From the NCBI GenBank assembly GCA_001653155.1, contig BDEJ01000019.1, forward strand, positions 1 through 42,334: a stretch of 42,334 nucleotides of DNA, in the 5' to 3' direction. This stretch comes from Porphyromonadaceae bacterium H1 (lineage in GTDB: Bacteria; Bacteroidota; Bacteroidia; Bacteroidales; Paludibacteraceae). The translations under genes and the position numbers were made by a program. Position 1 is the stretch's first letter. Each line of letters begins with the position of its first letter. The notes below the pieces were generated by a model. The model saw only the letters and a program-made list of their open reading frames with translations. It was not told the origin of the DNA and made no database searches. Positions 1 to 8,516 of the stretch are shown here, in pieces.

Positions 1-235
1 GGGTATCATGAGAGGGCATGGTATGCGTAAGCTGATGGCCGGTAAGCTTTTCGTATAGACTTTTCAATTCTTCTTCGTATTCCTCGGCATAATCTTCAAT
101 CTCATACCAGGAGGTATTGCCTGAGAGTGTAGAGAGGAAAACGATCAGGAGTAAAAAGTCAAGAGGATAAACTTTTTTACGCTCTATCCGTGGGTCCGGA
201 ACCATGCAAAGGCTTTCAAATAAAGAATCATACAT
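1..235 (-). CDS. ISAs1-family transposase, N-terminal part (cut by window edge)
   Basis: The minus-strand frame opens with an ATG at 235, follows an in-frame stop at about 256, and stays open to the window edge (78 codons). The translation begins MYDSLFESLCMVPDPRI and continues through ERKKVYPLDFLLLIVFL, SGNTSWYEIEDYA and HTMPSHDT. The order pDPR, +YPL, LSG..sWyEI..yA, PSHDT is the N-terminal associated domain of ISAs1/H-repeat DDE transposases. The DDE catalytic core lies outside the window, so I cannot say whether the gene is intact. A TATTTTTG box (264-271, minus strand) could be its promoter -7 element, but I see no matching -33 box. Confidence 0.8.
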   Translation of the reverse strand, partial: MYDSLFESLCMVPDPRIERKKVYPLDFLLLIVFLSTLSGNTSWYEIEDYAEEYEEELKSLYEKLTGHQLTHTMPSHDT

Positions 236-302
236 AACTAACAGCTTATTTATTTAACGACTACAAAAATATATAGAAAGTCCTTTTAATGCGTCAGCCC
301 TG
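1..302 (-). mobile_element. Probable ISAs1-family insertion sequence, one end
   Basis: The transposase start at 235 should be close to one IS end. About 55-67 bases upstream, read on the minus strand, is CAGGGCTGACGC (302 to 291), which has the look of a terminal inverted repeat that starts with CAG. The same place holds a small inverted repeat, AGCCCT (296-301) and AGGGCT (307-312). The end at 302 is inferred: the other terminus is not in the window, so neither the inverted repeat nor the target duplication can be confirmed. Confidence 0.4.
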
Positions 303-338
303 TTTGAGGGCTCATTTAAGCCGAAGGGAAACAGCATA

Positions 339-390
339 AAGAAACCGGAACTACCTATGTGTGCTGGAAGCAGGCAGTTCCGGTTTTCTT
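339..390 (-). terminator. Hairpin terminator after the LRR-BACON gene
   Basis: AAGAAACCGGAACT (339-352) pairs with AGTTCCGGTTTTCTT (376-390). The pairing extends inward through ACCT/AGG with one wobble, giving a stem of about 18 bp and a loop of about 15 nt. It starts 32 bases past the stop at 422. The A/T ends of the stem make it usable in both directions, so it could also insulate the surface-protein gene from the neighbouring insertion sequence. Confidence 0.65.
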
Positions 391-421
391 AATTCAATAT
401 CCGGCAAATATGCAATCTTGA

Positions 422-2911
422 TTAATTTACTACGACCTTAGCGACCCTATTGCCCACACGAACGACATACATCCCCATGGGCAACGCTATCTGAGCTTTG
501 AGATCTTCAGAGAGCTTCAATCTGGACAGGAGCAGGCCGGAAAGGTTATAAATACAGACATCTTCTTCGAGACAAGTATCGGAATCAATGTATAAGACTC
601 CTTGGTCGCTCCAAAACCGCAAGCCTAAAGCTTGCATATCGAACAACGAAGTGGCGGCATCTTGCATCACGGTAATGCTTCGAATAAGAGAAGCGGCTTT
701 CAAGGTAACAACAGCATTACGAACAACATGTTTCGGATTAGCTTGAACGGTGATCGTCAACTTAGCGTTGTTTGCTCCCGAAGATGCTGATAGCCTCAAC
801 CAGTCGGCATCCGTCTCAGCGCTCCAATTGGTGTTCGATTTCACATCGACGATTTTAACTTCCCCTTTAGCCGAGATCTTAAGCTTAGCAGGATGAAGCG
901 AAAGTGTAGCCGAAGCGCCTGCTTGAACAACCACAATAGGTTTGACAAGTTTTCCGGCCTTGACAAACAGCGTATCGGAGCGACTCTCTACAGTAGGATT
1001 CGGAGCAACCGTAAGCTTAAAGGTAGCGTTTCCGGAGCCTGAAGCAATTGATGTCTTCATCCATCCGGCAGGCGTGTGCAGTATCCAGCCGGTATTCGAT
1101 GTCACGGATATGCTCTTAGATGCACCATCGCTCGCTATAGTAAGTTGATCGGGATGAACCGAAAGCGTAGCCGAAGCGCCTGCTTGAACAACCACAATGG
1201 GTCTAACAAGTTTTCCGGCCTTGACAAACAGCGTATCGGAGCGACTCTCTACAGTAGGATTCGGAGCAACCGTAACTTTAAGCTTGGTATTATCGCTTCC
1301 GGACGAGGTAGCAGGCTTAATCCACGAGGCAGCCGACTCTGCCTTCCAATGCGTATTTGATTTTATATCAATATCCTTCGATGCCCCTTCGGCGGCTATT
1401 GTGAGTTTGTTGGGCTGTACAGTAAGCTGATACGGATCCTGTCTTAAGTTCACTATCCGGGTAATATTATCTACCTCCACATGAGCCATACCGATCCGAG
1501 TAGCTGTCCCGTTATTAGCATCAAAAGTAAAGTTTACCGTAGCATTACCATTACCCGTCACTTGTGATGCACGACACCAAGGTACAGAAGAAGTTATCTT
1601 CCATGCAGAATTGGAAGCTATTTGAATATTGCGAGTCCCTCCCGCAGGGGCAGCTTCCAGCTCCATCGGAGATACTTTGAGCGTAGGCTCTGGACTCTGT
1701 TTCACAGTGATCCGGATTTCTTTTCCGGCAACTCCTAAAACTTTTAAAACTGCTTGGCGAGAATCTGTTGAAACGTTTTTTTGCACGGCAATCGATACCG
1801 AAGCGTTACCTCTTCCCTGTCTGATAGCCAGCGTAATCCAACTGGGGTGATAAGCGATTCGCCAAGCCGAATTCGCCGTAATATTCAAATTCTGACTTCC
1901 TCCTTGATAACGGAAGTTCAACTCCATAGGATTAACCGTAAGATTCGGACTGCTTGAACCATCTGTAATAAAACCGAAATCTTTCCACACCTCAGCGTTC
2001 TGATAGGCCAAAAGAGTGCCTGAGGGCACCCTGAGAATCATCCCGGCCAGATTGAGGCCATAAAAAGCGTTGGTATCAACAGCAGCCGGTACGGTTCGGG
2101 CGACAATCACCTCCTGCAGGTTGGGAATATATCTGAGTGCCCCGTTGGCGATAGATGCTATGCTTGCCGGTATTCTTATGGTTCTAATTCCTTTACACAT
2201 ATGGAAAGCATCAAAACCAATATACTCCAATCCTTCGGGCAAATGGATATTTTTCAGAGATTCATTTCCTGCAAAAGCTCCAGCTTTAAGAATTTTTACT
2301 CCCGGCCGCACCCGGTAACTTTCGTCTTTTCTATTTCGGGGATATAAATACACAATACTCCCGTCTCTGCTGTAAAGCACTCCATCCACAGATTTAAGAT
2401 ACTGAGATCCCGGCGCGACATGAATGGAATCCAACTTGGCACCTGAGAAGGAGAAAGCACCTAAATGATAAAGGGATGCCGGCAAGTTAAGAGCGGTGAT
2501 ATTCGCACATCCGTAAAAAGCATAGGCTCCAATCGACCGAAGGGTGGGAGGAAATTCGACAGAGGCCAAGCCCGAACAACTTTGGAAAGCACTTGAATGA
2601 ATATGGAGCAATCCGGAAGAAAGAGTTAGCTTTGTTATTCCCGGACAACTCGAAAATGAATTTCCTGTTATATCAGTTACTTGATAGGTAACTCCTCCGT
2701 ACGAAACAGAAGCCGGAATAGTTATATGCCCGGTAGGTAAGTTGCTATAATAAGGATAGTTCTCTCTCTCGGTAACTACTTTTACAGTACTAGCAGACGT
2801 TTTCTTATAAAACAAACCGGACCCACCGGTAAAGTCATAGTTCTGTGCATAATTCCTAGCTAAAAAGCCAGCGATAAATAATAAGCTCACGAATAATAGT
2901 TTTCTTTTCAT
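422..2911 (-). CDS. Secreted BspA-like LRR / five-BACON protein with T9SS sorting domain
   Basis: 829 aa. Residues 1-22 are a signal peptide (MKRKLLFVSLLFIAGFLA, then NYAQ). Residues about 60-310 are BspA-type leucine-rich repeats, recognisable by recurring phrases such as AFYGCANITALNLPASL and AFAGNESLKNIHLPEGL. Residues about 320-754 are five tandem BACON domains of about 87 aa, each with an L.V.P..L....G......I.SN..W pattern and a closing V.Q. Residues about 755-829 look like a type IX secretion C-terminal domain: VCIYNLSGLLLSR, then LPMGMYVVRVGNRVAKVVVN. BspA repeats and BACON domains are associated with adhesion and with glycan or mucin binding, so I infer a surface adhesin exported by T9SS. 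It is a single-gene unit with its own terminator. Ligand unknown. Confidence 0.85.
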   Translation of the reverse strand: MKRKLLFVSLLFIAGFLARNYAQNYDFTGGSGLFYKKTSASTVKVVTERENYPYYSNLPTGHITIPASVSYGGVTYQVTDITGNSFSSCPGITKLTLSSGLLHIHSSAFQSCSGLASVEFPPTLRSIGAYAFYGCANITALNLPASLYHLGAFSFSGAKLDSIHVAPGSQYLKSVDGVLYSRDGSIVYLYPRNRKDESYRVRPGVKILKAGAFAGNESLKNIHLPEGLEYIGFDAFHMCKGIRTIRIPASIASIANGALRYIPNLQEVIVARTVPAAVDTNAFYGLNLAGMILRVPSGTLLAYQNAEVWKDFGFITDGSSSPNLTVNPMELNFRYQGGSQNLNITANSAWRIAYHPSWITLAIRQGRGNASVSIAVQKNVSTDSRQAVLKVLGVAGKEIRITVKQSPEPTLKVSPMELEAAPAGGTRNIQIASNSAWKITSSVPWCRASQVTGNGNATVNFTFDANNGTATRIGMAHVEVDNITRIVNLRQDPYQLTVQPNKLTIAAEGASKDIDIKSNTHWKAESAASWIKPATSSGSDNTKLKVTVAPNPTVESRSDTLFVKAGKLVRPIVVVQAGASATLSVHPDQLTIASDGASKSISVTSNTGWILHTPAGWMKTSIASGSGNATFKLTVAPNPTVESRSDTLFVKAGKLVKPIVVVQAGASATLSLHPAKLKISAKGEVKIVDVKSNTNWSAETDADWLRLSASSGANNAKLTITVQANPKHVVRNAVVTLKAASLIRSITVMQDAATSLFDMQALGLRFWSDQGVLYIDSDTCLEEDVCIYNLSGLLLSRLKLSEDLKAQIALPMGMYVVRVGNRVAKVVVN
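891..1275 (-). repeat. Near-identical intragenic direct repeat (BACON units)
   Basis: Bases 891-1014 and 1152-1275 match over 124 bp with about five differences (seen at 898, 905, 938, 942 and 944). The offset is 261 bp, exactly 87 codons or one BACON domain. The repeat encodes the shared block TVAPNPTVESRSDTLFVKAG and the start of the next domain. The other BACON units in the gene are much more diverged, so this pair is a recent duplication or has been homogenised by recombination. Confidence 0.9.
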
Positions 2912-3396
2912 ACGCTTTAATTTAAATTGATAAATCTAATAAGAACACACTTCCAACCTCCTCCATCGGATTGGGCAGAGTAAAAGGCGAATAAAGACAA
3001 ATTGAAAAGCTCTCGCGAACGGAAGCTCAAACGAAAGAGAGACGAAAACCCTCTTTGACGGATTAAAGTCTTACGCATCAATAATCGTACCGAAGATGTG
3101 CATTGGAAGGGAATTAGCAAAAACTATCAATCTTTTGGAGAGATTCAAGGAGGGGTAATAAATCGGATACTTGCTTCAGTGGGAATGGCAACATGCTCCA
3201 TGAGTAACACGGAGCCAGCAAAAGCTGATAAATTGTTCACGTACGGTACAACAAAAACTCGAAAGCAAGACCGAACCGAAGGGTTTAGCTTTCGAGTTCT
3301 GGAAACGCTTCGAAACTTCACTGTTTATGCATATCGCAGATCCAGTTTAGGGGAAATTGATCGCTTAAGTATTTACCGGATCCATTAAAGCAGTTA
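2912..3396. other. 485-bp gene-free stretch with hairpin; possible element remnant
   Basis: This stretch lies between the pheT stop and the start of the LRR-BACON gene. I see no convincing gene: the open frames on either strand have no recognisable motifs. Two structural items stand out. GGAGCC (3211-3216) and TTCACGTACGGTAC (3236-3249) resemble the two strands of a group II intron domain V, but the intervening sequence does not fold as one should. Just after, AACTCGAAAGC (3256-3266) pairs perfectly with GCTTTCGAGTT (3288-3298). The promoter of the LRR-BACON gene should also be here, but I find no clean match to the Bacteroidota consensus. Confidence 0.4.
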
Positions 3397-5856
3397 CTAC
3401 CTCAACTGAGCTCCGAGTTCCTCTTCGAAACTACGCAGTAACTTCTTCATTACAGAGTCAATTTGATTATCCGTTAAAGTTTTATCATCATCTCGAAGAA
3501 CAAAGTTCACGGCATAAGATTTCTTACCTTCCTGGAGCGATTTTCCTTCATAAACATCGAAGAGACTCACCTTGCGTAACAGCTTACGCTCGGTACGGAA
3601 AGCCAATCCTTCAATTTCGGAAAAACGTACCCGCTTATCAATAAGCAGCGCCAAATCCCGTTTTACTTCAGGATATTTCGGCAAATCGCAAGTTTCGACC
3701 TTATGATTGCGGATACTGTTTAATAGAGCCGTCCAATTGAGTTCTGCGAAGAAGACCTCAGCTTCCACGTCGGCCCAACGACACACTGCCGGACGTAAAA
3801 TACCGTATACAGCAAGAGTTTGCCCCGAAGCTTTGGATAAAGATATGGCCGAGCTAAAAATATCATTCTCAAACTCGGTCATGGAGAGGCTTCTTAAATC
3901 AATCCCGAGACGTAACAAGATAGCCTCAACGTAAGCTTTCAGATCATACACAGTAAGTTTTTCTTCGACGGTTATCCATGATTGCCCCCTCCGGTTTCCA
4001 GTCATCCAGATTCCCAAGCGAAAATCTTCGGAATAAGCCGTCAAGCTCTTAGCAGCATCCGAAAGCTCAGAATTGTAGCTGTAGCAATTACCGAACTCAT
4101 ACATCCATAAGTCGGTATTACGGTATTTGATATTACGTGCAATGCTATCCAAGCCTCCGAAAAGCAAGGTTTGGCGCATTACATTGAGATCCGAGCTAAG
4201 CGGATTCAGCAACCGAACACAGTTTTCAGCTTTATAAGAGGTCAAATGCGTGTAATAAGCTTCTTTGGTAAAGGAGTTATTCATAATTTCGTTAAAGCCC
4301 TGCCCTGTCAACTGCTCGGAGATAAGCTGTTGCAACTTGTAATTGTCGGGTTTCTCGGAATAACTCAGCGTAGCTCTCACCGCTTCGCCCAGCTCTACAC
4401 GGTTGTAGCCGTAGAGGCGCAACAGTTCTTCGATAACATCCACATCCCGCTGTACATCTACGCGATAAGGCGGTACTTTCAGGCGATAAATTCCGTTTTC
4501 TTCTGCACATATCTCTATCTCCAGAGCTCGAAGCAGTGTTTCGACCTCTTGTTTCGGAATTTCCACACCTGTAAGCGCCCGTATCTTGGCCAAGGATAGA
4601 TTCAACTCGAAGGCTTCCACTTCCTGCGGATATATATCTATTACATCGCTTGCGATACTGCCACCGGTGAGCTCCTGTATAAGAAGAGCGGCACGCTTCA
4701 GTGCGTAAACGGTATTAGCCGGATCGCAGCCACGCTCAAAGCGGAAAGATGAATCGGTATTCAACGCATGCCGGCGTGCCGTTTTACGCACGCTTACCGG
4801 ATTGAAATAGGCCGATTCGAGAAAAACGTTTCGAGTCGTTTCGCTCACCCCCGAGTCGAGACCTCCGAAAACTCCGGCGATACACATGGGAAGATCGCCG
4901 TTACAAATCATCAAATCCTCAGCAGACAGGCTACGTTCGACGCCATCGAGCGTTGTAAACTTTGTCCCTTCCGCTAAAGTCCGAATCCGTACCTCTCCCG
5001 ATGTTATCTTATCTGCATCGAAGGCATGTAAAGGCTGTCCCAATTCGTGCAACACGAAATTGGTGACATCCACCACATTATTTATCGGACGAAGCCCCAC
5101 TACCAGCAGGTAGTTTTTCAGCCAGTCGGGCGACTCTCCTACCCGGAGATTCGAAATCAACAAGCCGGAGTAACGGGGACACAATGAAGTATCGTCAACC
5201 TGAACTTTTAAAGCAAGATCTTTATTTTTTACGGCAAAAGCATCCACCGATGGCTTGCGAAGTTTGATTTGAGGCTTACGTATCGAATAGTAGGCCGACA
5301 AATCACGGGCGACCCCATAATGTGAAGCGGCATCTACCCGGTTAGGTGTAATATCGACCTCAATCAGATGATCGTTCTCGATTTTATAATATTCCTTGGC
5401 CGGCATTCCTATCACCGCGTCATCGGGCAATACAATAATGCCATCGTGGCTTTTCCCAATCCCGATTTCGTCCTCGGCACAAATCATTCCGAAGGACTCC
5501 ACACCTCGAATCTTCGAACGTTTAATACTAAAAACCTCGTCACCGGCATAGAGTTTGGTCCCAATAGGAGCCACTACTACCTTCTGATTGGCTGCCACAT
5601 TGGGGGCACCGCATACAATCTGCAAGGGTTCCGCCTGGCCTACATCTACCGTGGTAACATGCAGATGGTCCGAATTCTCGTGAGCGACACAGGTAAGCAC
5701 CTTACCTATAAGCAAACCTTCGAGACCTCCTTTTACCGTTTGCACCTCCTCTACAGCCCCCACCTCTAATCCGATGGAAGTAAGTATATTTCCCAGTTCA
5801 AATGCATCAACGTCGGGATTTATATAGTTTTTCAGCCAATTGTAGGATATGTTCAT
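3397..5856 (-). CDS. pheT: Phenylalanine-tRNA ligase beta subunit
   Basis: 819 aa from the ATG at 5856. Together with PheS (not in the window) it forms the alpha2-beta2 enzyme that charges tRNA-Phe. Domains in order: the N-terminal MNISYNWLKNYI start, an EMAP/tRNA-binding fold at about residues 40-150 (IVCGAPNV), the B3/B4 editing domain at about 210-390 (LHAFDADKI), B5 at about 410-475, the catalytic-like core, and the C-terminal anticodon-binding ferredoxin-like domain at about 725-819 (YPEVKRDLALLID). The length is normal for Bacteroidota. A longer reading frame starts 15 codons upstream at 5901, but that start lies inside the promoter -7 box, so 5856 is preferred. The gene stands alone, with its own promoter. 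Confidence 0.96.
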   Translation of the reverse strand: MNISYNWLKNYINPDVDAFELGNILTSIGLEVGAVEEVQTVKGGLEGLLIGKVLTCVAHENSDHLHVTTVDVGQAEPLQIVCGAPNVAANQKVVVAPIGTKLYAGDEVFSIKRSKIRGVESFGMICAEDEIGIGKSHDGIIVLPDDAVIGMPAKEYYKIENDHLIEVDITPNRVDAASHYGVARDLSAYYSIRKPQIKLRKPSVDAFAVKNKDLALKVQVDDTSLCPRYSGLLISNLRVGESPDWLKNYLLVVGLRPINNVVDVTNFVLHELGQPLHAFDADKITSGEVRIRTLAEGTKFTTLDGVERSLSAEDLMICNGDLPMCIAGVFGGLDSGVSETTRNVFLESAYFNPVSVRKTARRHALNTDSSFRFERGCDPANTVYALKRAALLIQELTGGSIASDVIDIYPQEVEAFELNLSLAKIRALTGVEIPKQEVETLLRALEIEICAEENGIYRLKVPPYRVDVQRDVDVIEELLRLYGYNRVELGEAVRATLSYSEKPDNYKLQQLISEQLTGQGFNEIMNNSFTKEAYYTHLTSYKAENCVRLLNPLSSDLNVMRQTLLFGGLDSIARNIKYRNTDLWMYEFGNCYSYNSELSDAAKSLTAYSEDFRLGIWMTGNRRGQSWITVEEKLTVYDLKAYVEAILLRLGIDLRSLSMTEFENDIFSSAISLSKASGQTLAVYGILRPAVCRWADVEAEVFFAELNWTALLNSIRNHKVETCDLPKYPEVKRDLALLIDKRVRFSEIEGLAFRTERKLLRKVSLFDVYEGKSLQEGKKSYAVNFVLRDDDKTLTDNQIDSVMKKLLRSFEEELGAQLR

Positions 5857-5898
5857 AATAACATTGTAATGGAATATGCTTTTTTTGAAAACGAAGCA

Positions 5899-5906
5899 CA
5901 AAGATA
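5899..5906 (-). promoter_or_regulatory. pheT promoter, -7 box
   Basis: On the minus strand these bases read TATCTTTG, a perfect Bacteroidota -7 element (TAnnTTTG), followed by GTGC. Transcription should start near 5892, giving a leader of about 36 nt before the pheT ATG at 5856. I see no clear TTTG at the -33 distance, so this rests on the -7 box and its position. Confidence 0.65.
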
Positions 5907-6141
5907 CGGTTTTCTTTCGAGAAAGACCCGCTCCAATACTCTTTCCGGGAGAAAGTATTTATTTATTTTTCCCTCTCGTTTAAATACATCCCGTATATTT
6001 GCCTTTTCTCTCTCGACAGGCAAGCGGGAAAAACCACGGATGGCTTCCTTCGAGAAAATCACAAGGGAGGGAAATAAGAACATAAGTCATTCCGAAGGCG
6101 CGTTCATCTCTTTCTATAAGAGAAGACGGCCATATACGAAA

Positions 6142-6182
6142 AGAGGCCATCCTCCAATCTTGCGATTTAGCGAATAGCCTCT
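6142..6182 (-). terminator. Weak terminator candidate at the end of the ribosomal array
   Basis: On the minus strand AGAGGC (6182-6177) can pair with GCCTCT (6147-6142), which is followed by TTT. It lies 21-61 bases past the rplQ stop. The stem is only 6 bp and the loop is about 29 nt, so this is a weak candidate chosen mainly for its position. Confidence 0.3.
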
Positions 6183-6202
6183 ATATTTCGATTCAAAAAA
6201 AC

Positions 6203-6751
6203 TTACTCTGCTTTTTCCTCCGGAGCTTCTGTCTTTTGTTCTTCAACTACGGGAGCTTCATCAGCCACTGGAGATTCTTTCAAAGCTTCGGCCTGAGCTG
6301 TTTTAGGAGCAGCTGCAGGAGCTTCGGCTGCTTTCTTGCCCGAACGACGGGTACGGCTTGCCTTCTTAGCAGCTTTTTCCTTCAGCATGTTCTCGTTGTA
6401 ATCCACCAGCTCGATGATACACATCTCGGCATTGTCTCCCAAGCGGAATCCTGTGCGCAAAATACGGGTATATCCACCGGGACGGTCAGCAATCTTCGGA
6501 GAAATTTCACGGAAAAGTTCCGTTACGGCTTCCTTGCTTTGAAGATAGCTAAATACCACACGACGCGAATTGGTTGTATCTTCTTTCGATTTGGTCAATA
6601 GAGGCTCAACATAAACTTTGAGGGCCTTGGCTTTAGGCAATGTTGTGGCAATCCTTTTGTGCATAATCAAGGAAGTAGCCATATTCGAAAGCATTGCCTT
6701 TCTGTGGGCCGATTTACGGCCCAAATGGTTGAATTTTTTATTATGTCTCAT
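6203..6751 (-). CDS. rplQ: 50S ribosomal protein L17
   Basis: 182 aa. The first about 120 residues are the conserved L17 fold (start [20 protein letters not shown]; then [21 protein letters not shown]), which sits near the polypeptide exit tunnel in the large subunit. The E. coli protein is about 127 aa; here a tail of about 55 residues follows, first basic ([11 protein letters not shown]) and then rich in Ala, Pro and Glu (ending APEEKAE). Such tails are common in Bacteroidota L17 and look disordered. It is the last gene of the array, 6 nt after rpoA, and is followed by a 346-bp spacer. Confidence 0.95.
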   Translation of the reverse strand: MRHNKKFNHLGRKSAHRKAMLSNMATSLIMHKRIATTLPKAKALKVYVEPLLTKSKEDTTNSRRVVFSYLQSKEAVTELFREISPKIADRPGGYTRILRTGFRLGDNAEMCIIELVDYNENMLKEKAAKKASRTRRSGKKAAEAPAAAPKTAQAEALKESPVADEAPVVEEQKTEAPEEKAE

Positions 6752-6757
6752 CGTGAT

Positions 6758-7750
6758 TTAGTCTTTATCTAATTTATATTTAGAGATGTCCATGCCGAAG
6801 GACAAGTTCAAGCTTGCAAGCTTCTCGTCCAGCTCGGTCAGTGATTTCTTCCCGAAGTTGCGGAACTTCAACAAATCGTGGCGATGGAAAGAAACCAGTT
6901 GTCCCAAGGTTTCTACATCCGCAGCCTTAAGGCAATTCAATGCCCGCACGGAAAGTTCCAAGTCAGCCAATCTGGATTTCAGCAACTGACGCATGTGGAT
7001 CACCTCTTCATCGAACTCCTCATCCACTTCACTCTCGGTCGTCTCAATGGAAATCTTCTCATCAGAGAACAGCATAAAGTGATAAATAAGAATTTTAGCA
7101 GCTTCCTTCAAAGCATCTTTCGGATGTATGGACCCATCGGTCTCGATATCCAAGGTCAACTTTTCATAGTCCGTAATTTGCTCCACACGGAAGTTTTCAA
7201 TGCTGTATTTAACATTACGAATGGGAGTAAATACAGAGTCGATGGGGATAACACCAATTTCTGAGTTTGGAACAGCATTTTCCTCCGCGGACACATAACC
7301 ACGTCCCTTACTAATGGAGATGTCCATCTGGAAATTAGCAGAAGCGTCCATCTCGCAGATAATCAAGCCCGGATTCAACACCTCAAATCCGGTAAAATAT
7401 CTACCGATATCTCCTGCCGTAAGCTTCGTATCTCCGGAAACGGAAATCGTAACTTTCTCGTTATCGATTTCTTCTACAACTTGTTTGAAACGAACTTGTT
7501 TCAAGTTGAGAATGATGTTCGTAACATCATCAATCACACCGGGGATCGTAGCATATTCGTGTTCAACTCCTTCTATTTTGATAGAAGTAATTGCAAAACC
7601 TTCAAGAGAGGATAACAAGATCCGACGCAAGGCATTGCCTATGGTAATACCATAACCGGGCTCCAACGGGCGGAATTCGAACTTTCCGCTAAAATCGTTG
7701 GCTTCCAGCATGATTACCTTTTCGGGTTTTTGAAATGCTAATATGGCCAT
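6758..7750 (-). CDS. rpoA: RNA polymerase alpha subunit
   Basis: 330 aa. The N-terminal dimerisation and assembly domain covers about residues 1-235 ([20 protein letters not shown]). An acidic linker follows at about 238-250. The C-terminal helix-hairpin-helix domain includes [18 protein letters not shown] and [14 protein letters not shown]. Arg269 and Asn272 correspond to the E. coli residues that contact UP-element DNA (R265, N268), so this subunit should still read A/T-rich upstream DNA. It sits between rpsD and rplQ, the classic alpha-operon position, with spacers of 6-11 nt that suggest one transcript. Confidence 0.97.
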   Translation of the reverse strand: MAILAFQKPEKVIMLEANDFSGKFEFRPLEPGYGITIGNALRRILLSSLEGFAITSIKIEGVEHEYATIPGVIDDVTNIILNLKQVRFKQVVEEIDNEKVTISVSGDTKLTAGDIGRYFTGFEVLNPGLIICEMDASANFQMDISISKGRGYVSAEENAVPNSEIGVIPIDSVFTPIRNVKYSIENFRVEQITDYEKLTLDIETDGSIHPKDALKEAAKILIYHFMLFSDEKISIETTESEVDEEFDEEVIHMRQLLKSRLADLELSVRALNCLKAADVETLGQLVSFHRHDLLKFRNFGKKSLTELDEKLASLNLSFGMDISKYKLDKD

Positions 7751-7761
7751 GTATTCAATTG

Positions 7762-8367
7762 TTATTTAGAGTACAACTCTACGATTAATTGTTCTTTGAT
7801 ATTTTCCGGTATATCTTCACGTTCAGGAAGGTGCAAGAATGTTCCCGATAAAGCAGATGCATTCCACTCAATCCAAGGATATTTGCTGTGGTTAAAACCA
7901 TCCAGTGAAGTATGAACTACTTCCATCGATTTGTCTTTCTCCCGAACGGCAACAACATCTCCCGGACGTATTTGGCAGGAAGGGATATTCACAACTTTAC
8001 CATTCAGGGTAATATGTCTGTGGCTCACCAGCTGACGTGCTCCCGCACGCGTACGAGCCAATCCCAAACGATATACAACATTATCCAAACGGGATTCGAG
8101 CAACTGCAACAAGATAACCCCCGTTACCCCGGGATTACGTTGTGCCTTTTCATACAAAATACGAAACTGTTTCTCCAAAACCCCATAGGTATATTTTGCC
8201 TTTTGCTTCTCACGCAACTGAATACCGTATTCCGAAGTTTTTCTCCGGCGGTTGTTGCCGTGTTGGCCGGGAGGATAATTCTTCTTTGATAAAACTTTAT
8301 CCGGGCCGAAAATAGGCTCTCCAAACTTACGGGCAATTTTTGTCTTTGGTCCAATATATCTTGCCAT
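7762..8367 (-). CDS. rpsD: 30S ribosomal protein S4
   Basis: 201 aa, starting [20 protein letters not shown]. The N-terminal region has none of the cysteines of zinc-binding S4 forms. The S4 RNA-binding domain at about residues 93-155 contains [20 protein letters not shown] and [10 protein letters not shown]4 is a primary binder of 16S rRNA and nucleates assembly of the small-subunit body. In E. coli it also represses the alpha operon; the 149-nt leader in front of this gene is the widest spacer nearby and could serve a similar purpose, although nothing here proves it. Confidence 0.97.
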   Translation of the reverse strand: MARYIGPKTKIARKFGEPIFGPDKVLSKKNYPPGQHGNNRRRKTSEYGIQLREKQKAKYTYGVLEKQFRILYEKAQRNPGVTGVILLQLLESRLDNVVYRLGLARTRAGARQLVSHRHITLNGKVVNIPSCQIRPGDVVAVREKDKSMEVVHTSLDGFNHSKYPWIEWNASALSGTFLHLPEREDIPENIKEQLIVELYSK

Positions 8368-8516
8368 TTCTCTTTATTTTTGTTTATTTTATTATTAACT
8401 TGCTTTCCGTCTTGCAAAACAAGGCTTGCGATATAGCCGCAAGATTACCGAGAGGTGTTAAGATAATCCGAATTTCGTCGCAGCATCATTCAACAAGCAG
8501 AAAAGCCGATTCCTGA
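8368..8516 (-). promoter_or_regulatory. Structured spacer upstream of rpsD
   Basis: The 149-nt gap between rpsK and rpsD is much longer than most spacers in this array. It contains a 6-bp hairpin, CTTGCG (8425-8430) and CGCAAG (8438-8443), with a 7-nt loop, and a nearby CTTGCAAAAC that could compete for the same strand. The last 40 nt before the ATG are A/T-rich. This is a candidate site for autoregulation or internal processing, by position only. Confidence 0.35.

Larger units (their letters stand above)
5857..6202. other. 346-bp spacer between rplQ and pheT
   Basis: No gene is supported here. The spacer holds the end of the ribosomal transcript (weak terminator candidate at 6142-6182) and the pheT promoter (5899-5906). 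The middle part (about 5920-6060) is rich in short imperfect inverted repeats built on TTTC/GAAA and CGGGA, for instance TTTCTTTCGAGAAAGA near 5920-5935. I cannot assign these a role. Confidence 0.5.

Noticed and set aside
3098-3388. A 96-codon plus-strand frame in the gene-free stretch upstream of pheT's 3' end
   Set aside because: No recognisable domain, no promoter, and part of it is a hairpin. I describe the stretch but do not call a gene.
5869-6177. A 102-codon plus-strand frame in the rplQ-pheT spacer
   Set aside because: It starts in the pheT leader and overlaps the promoter and terminator candidates; no protein features.
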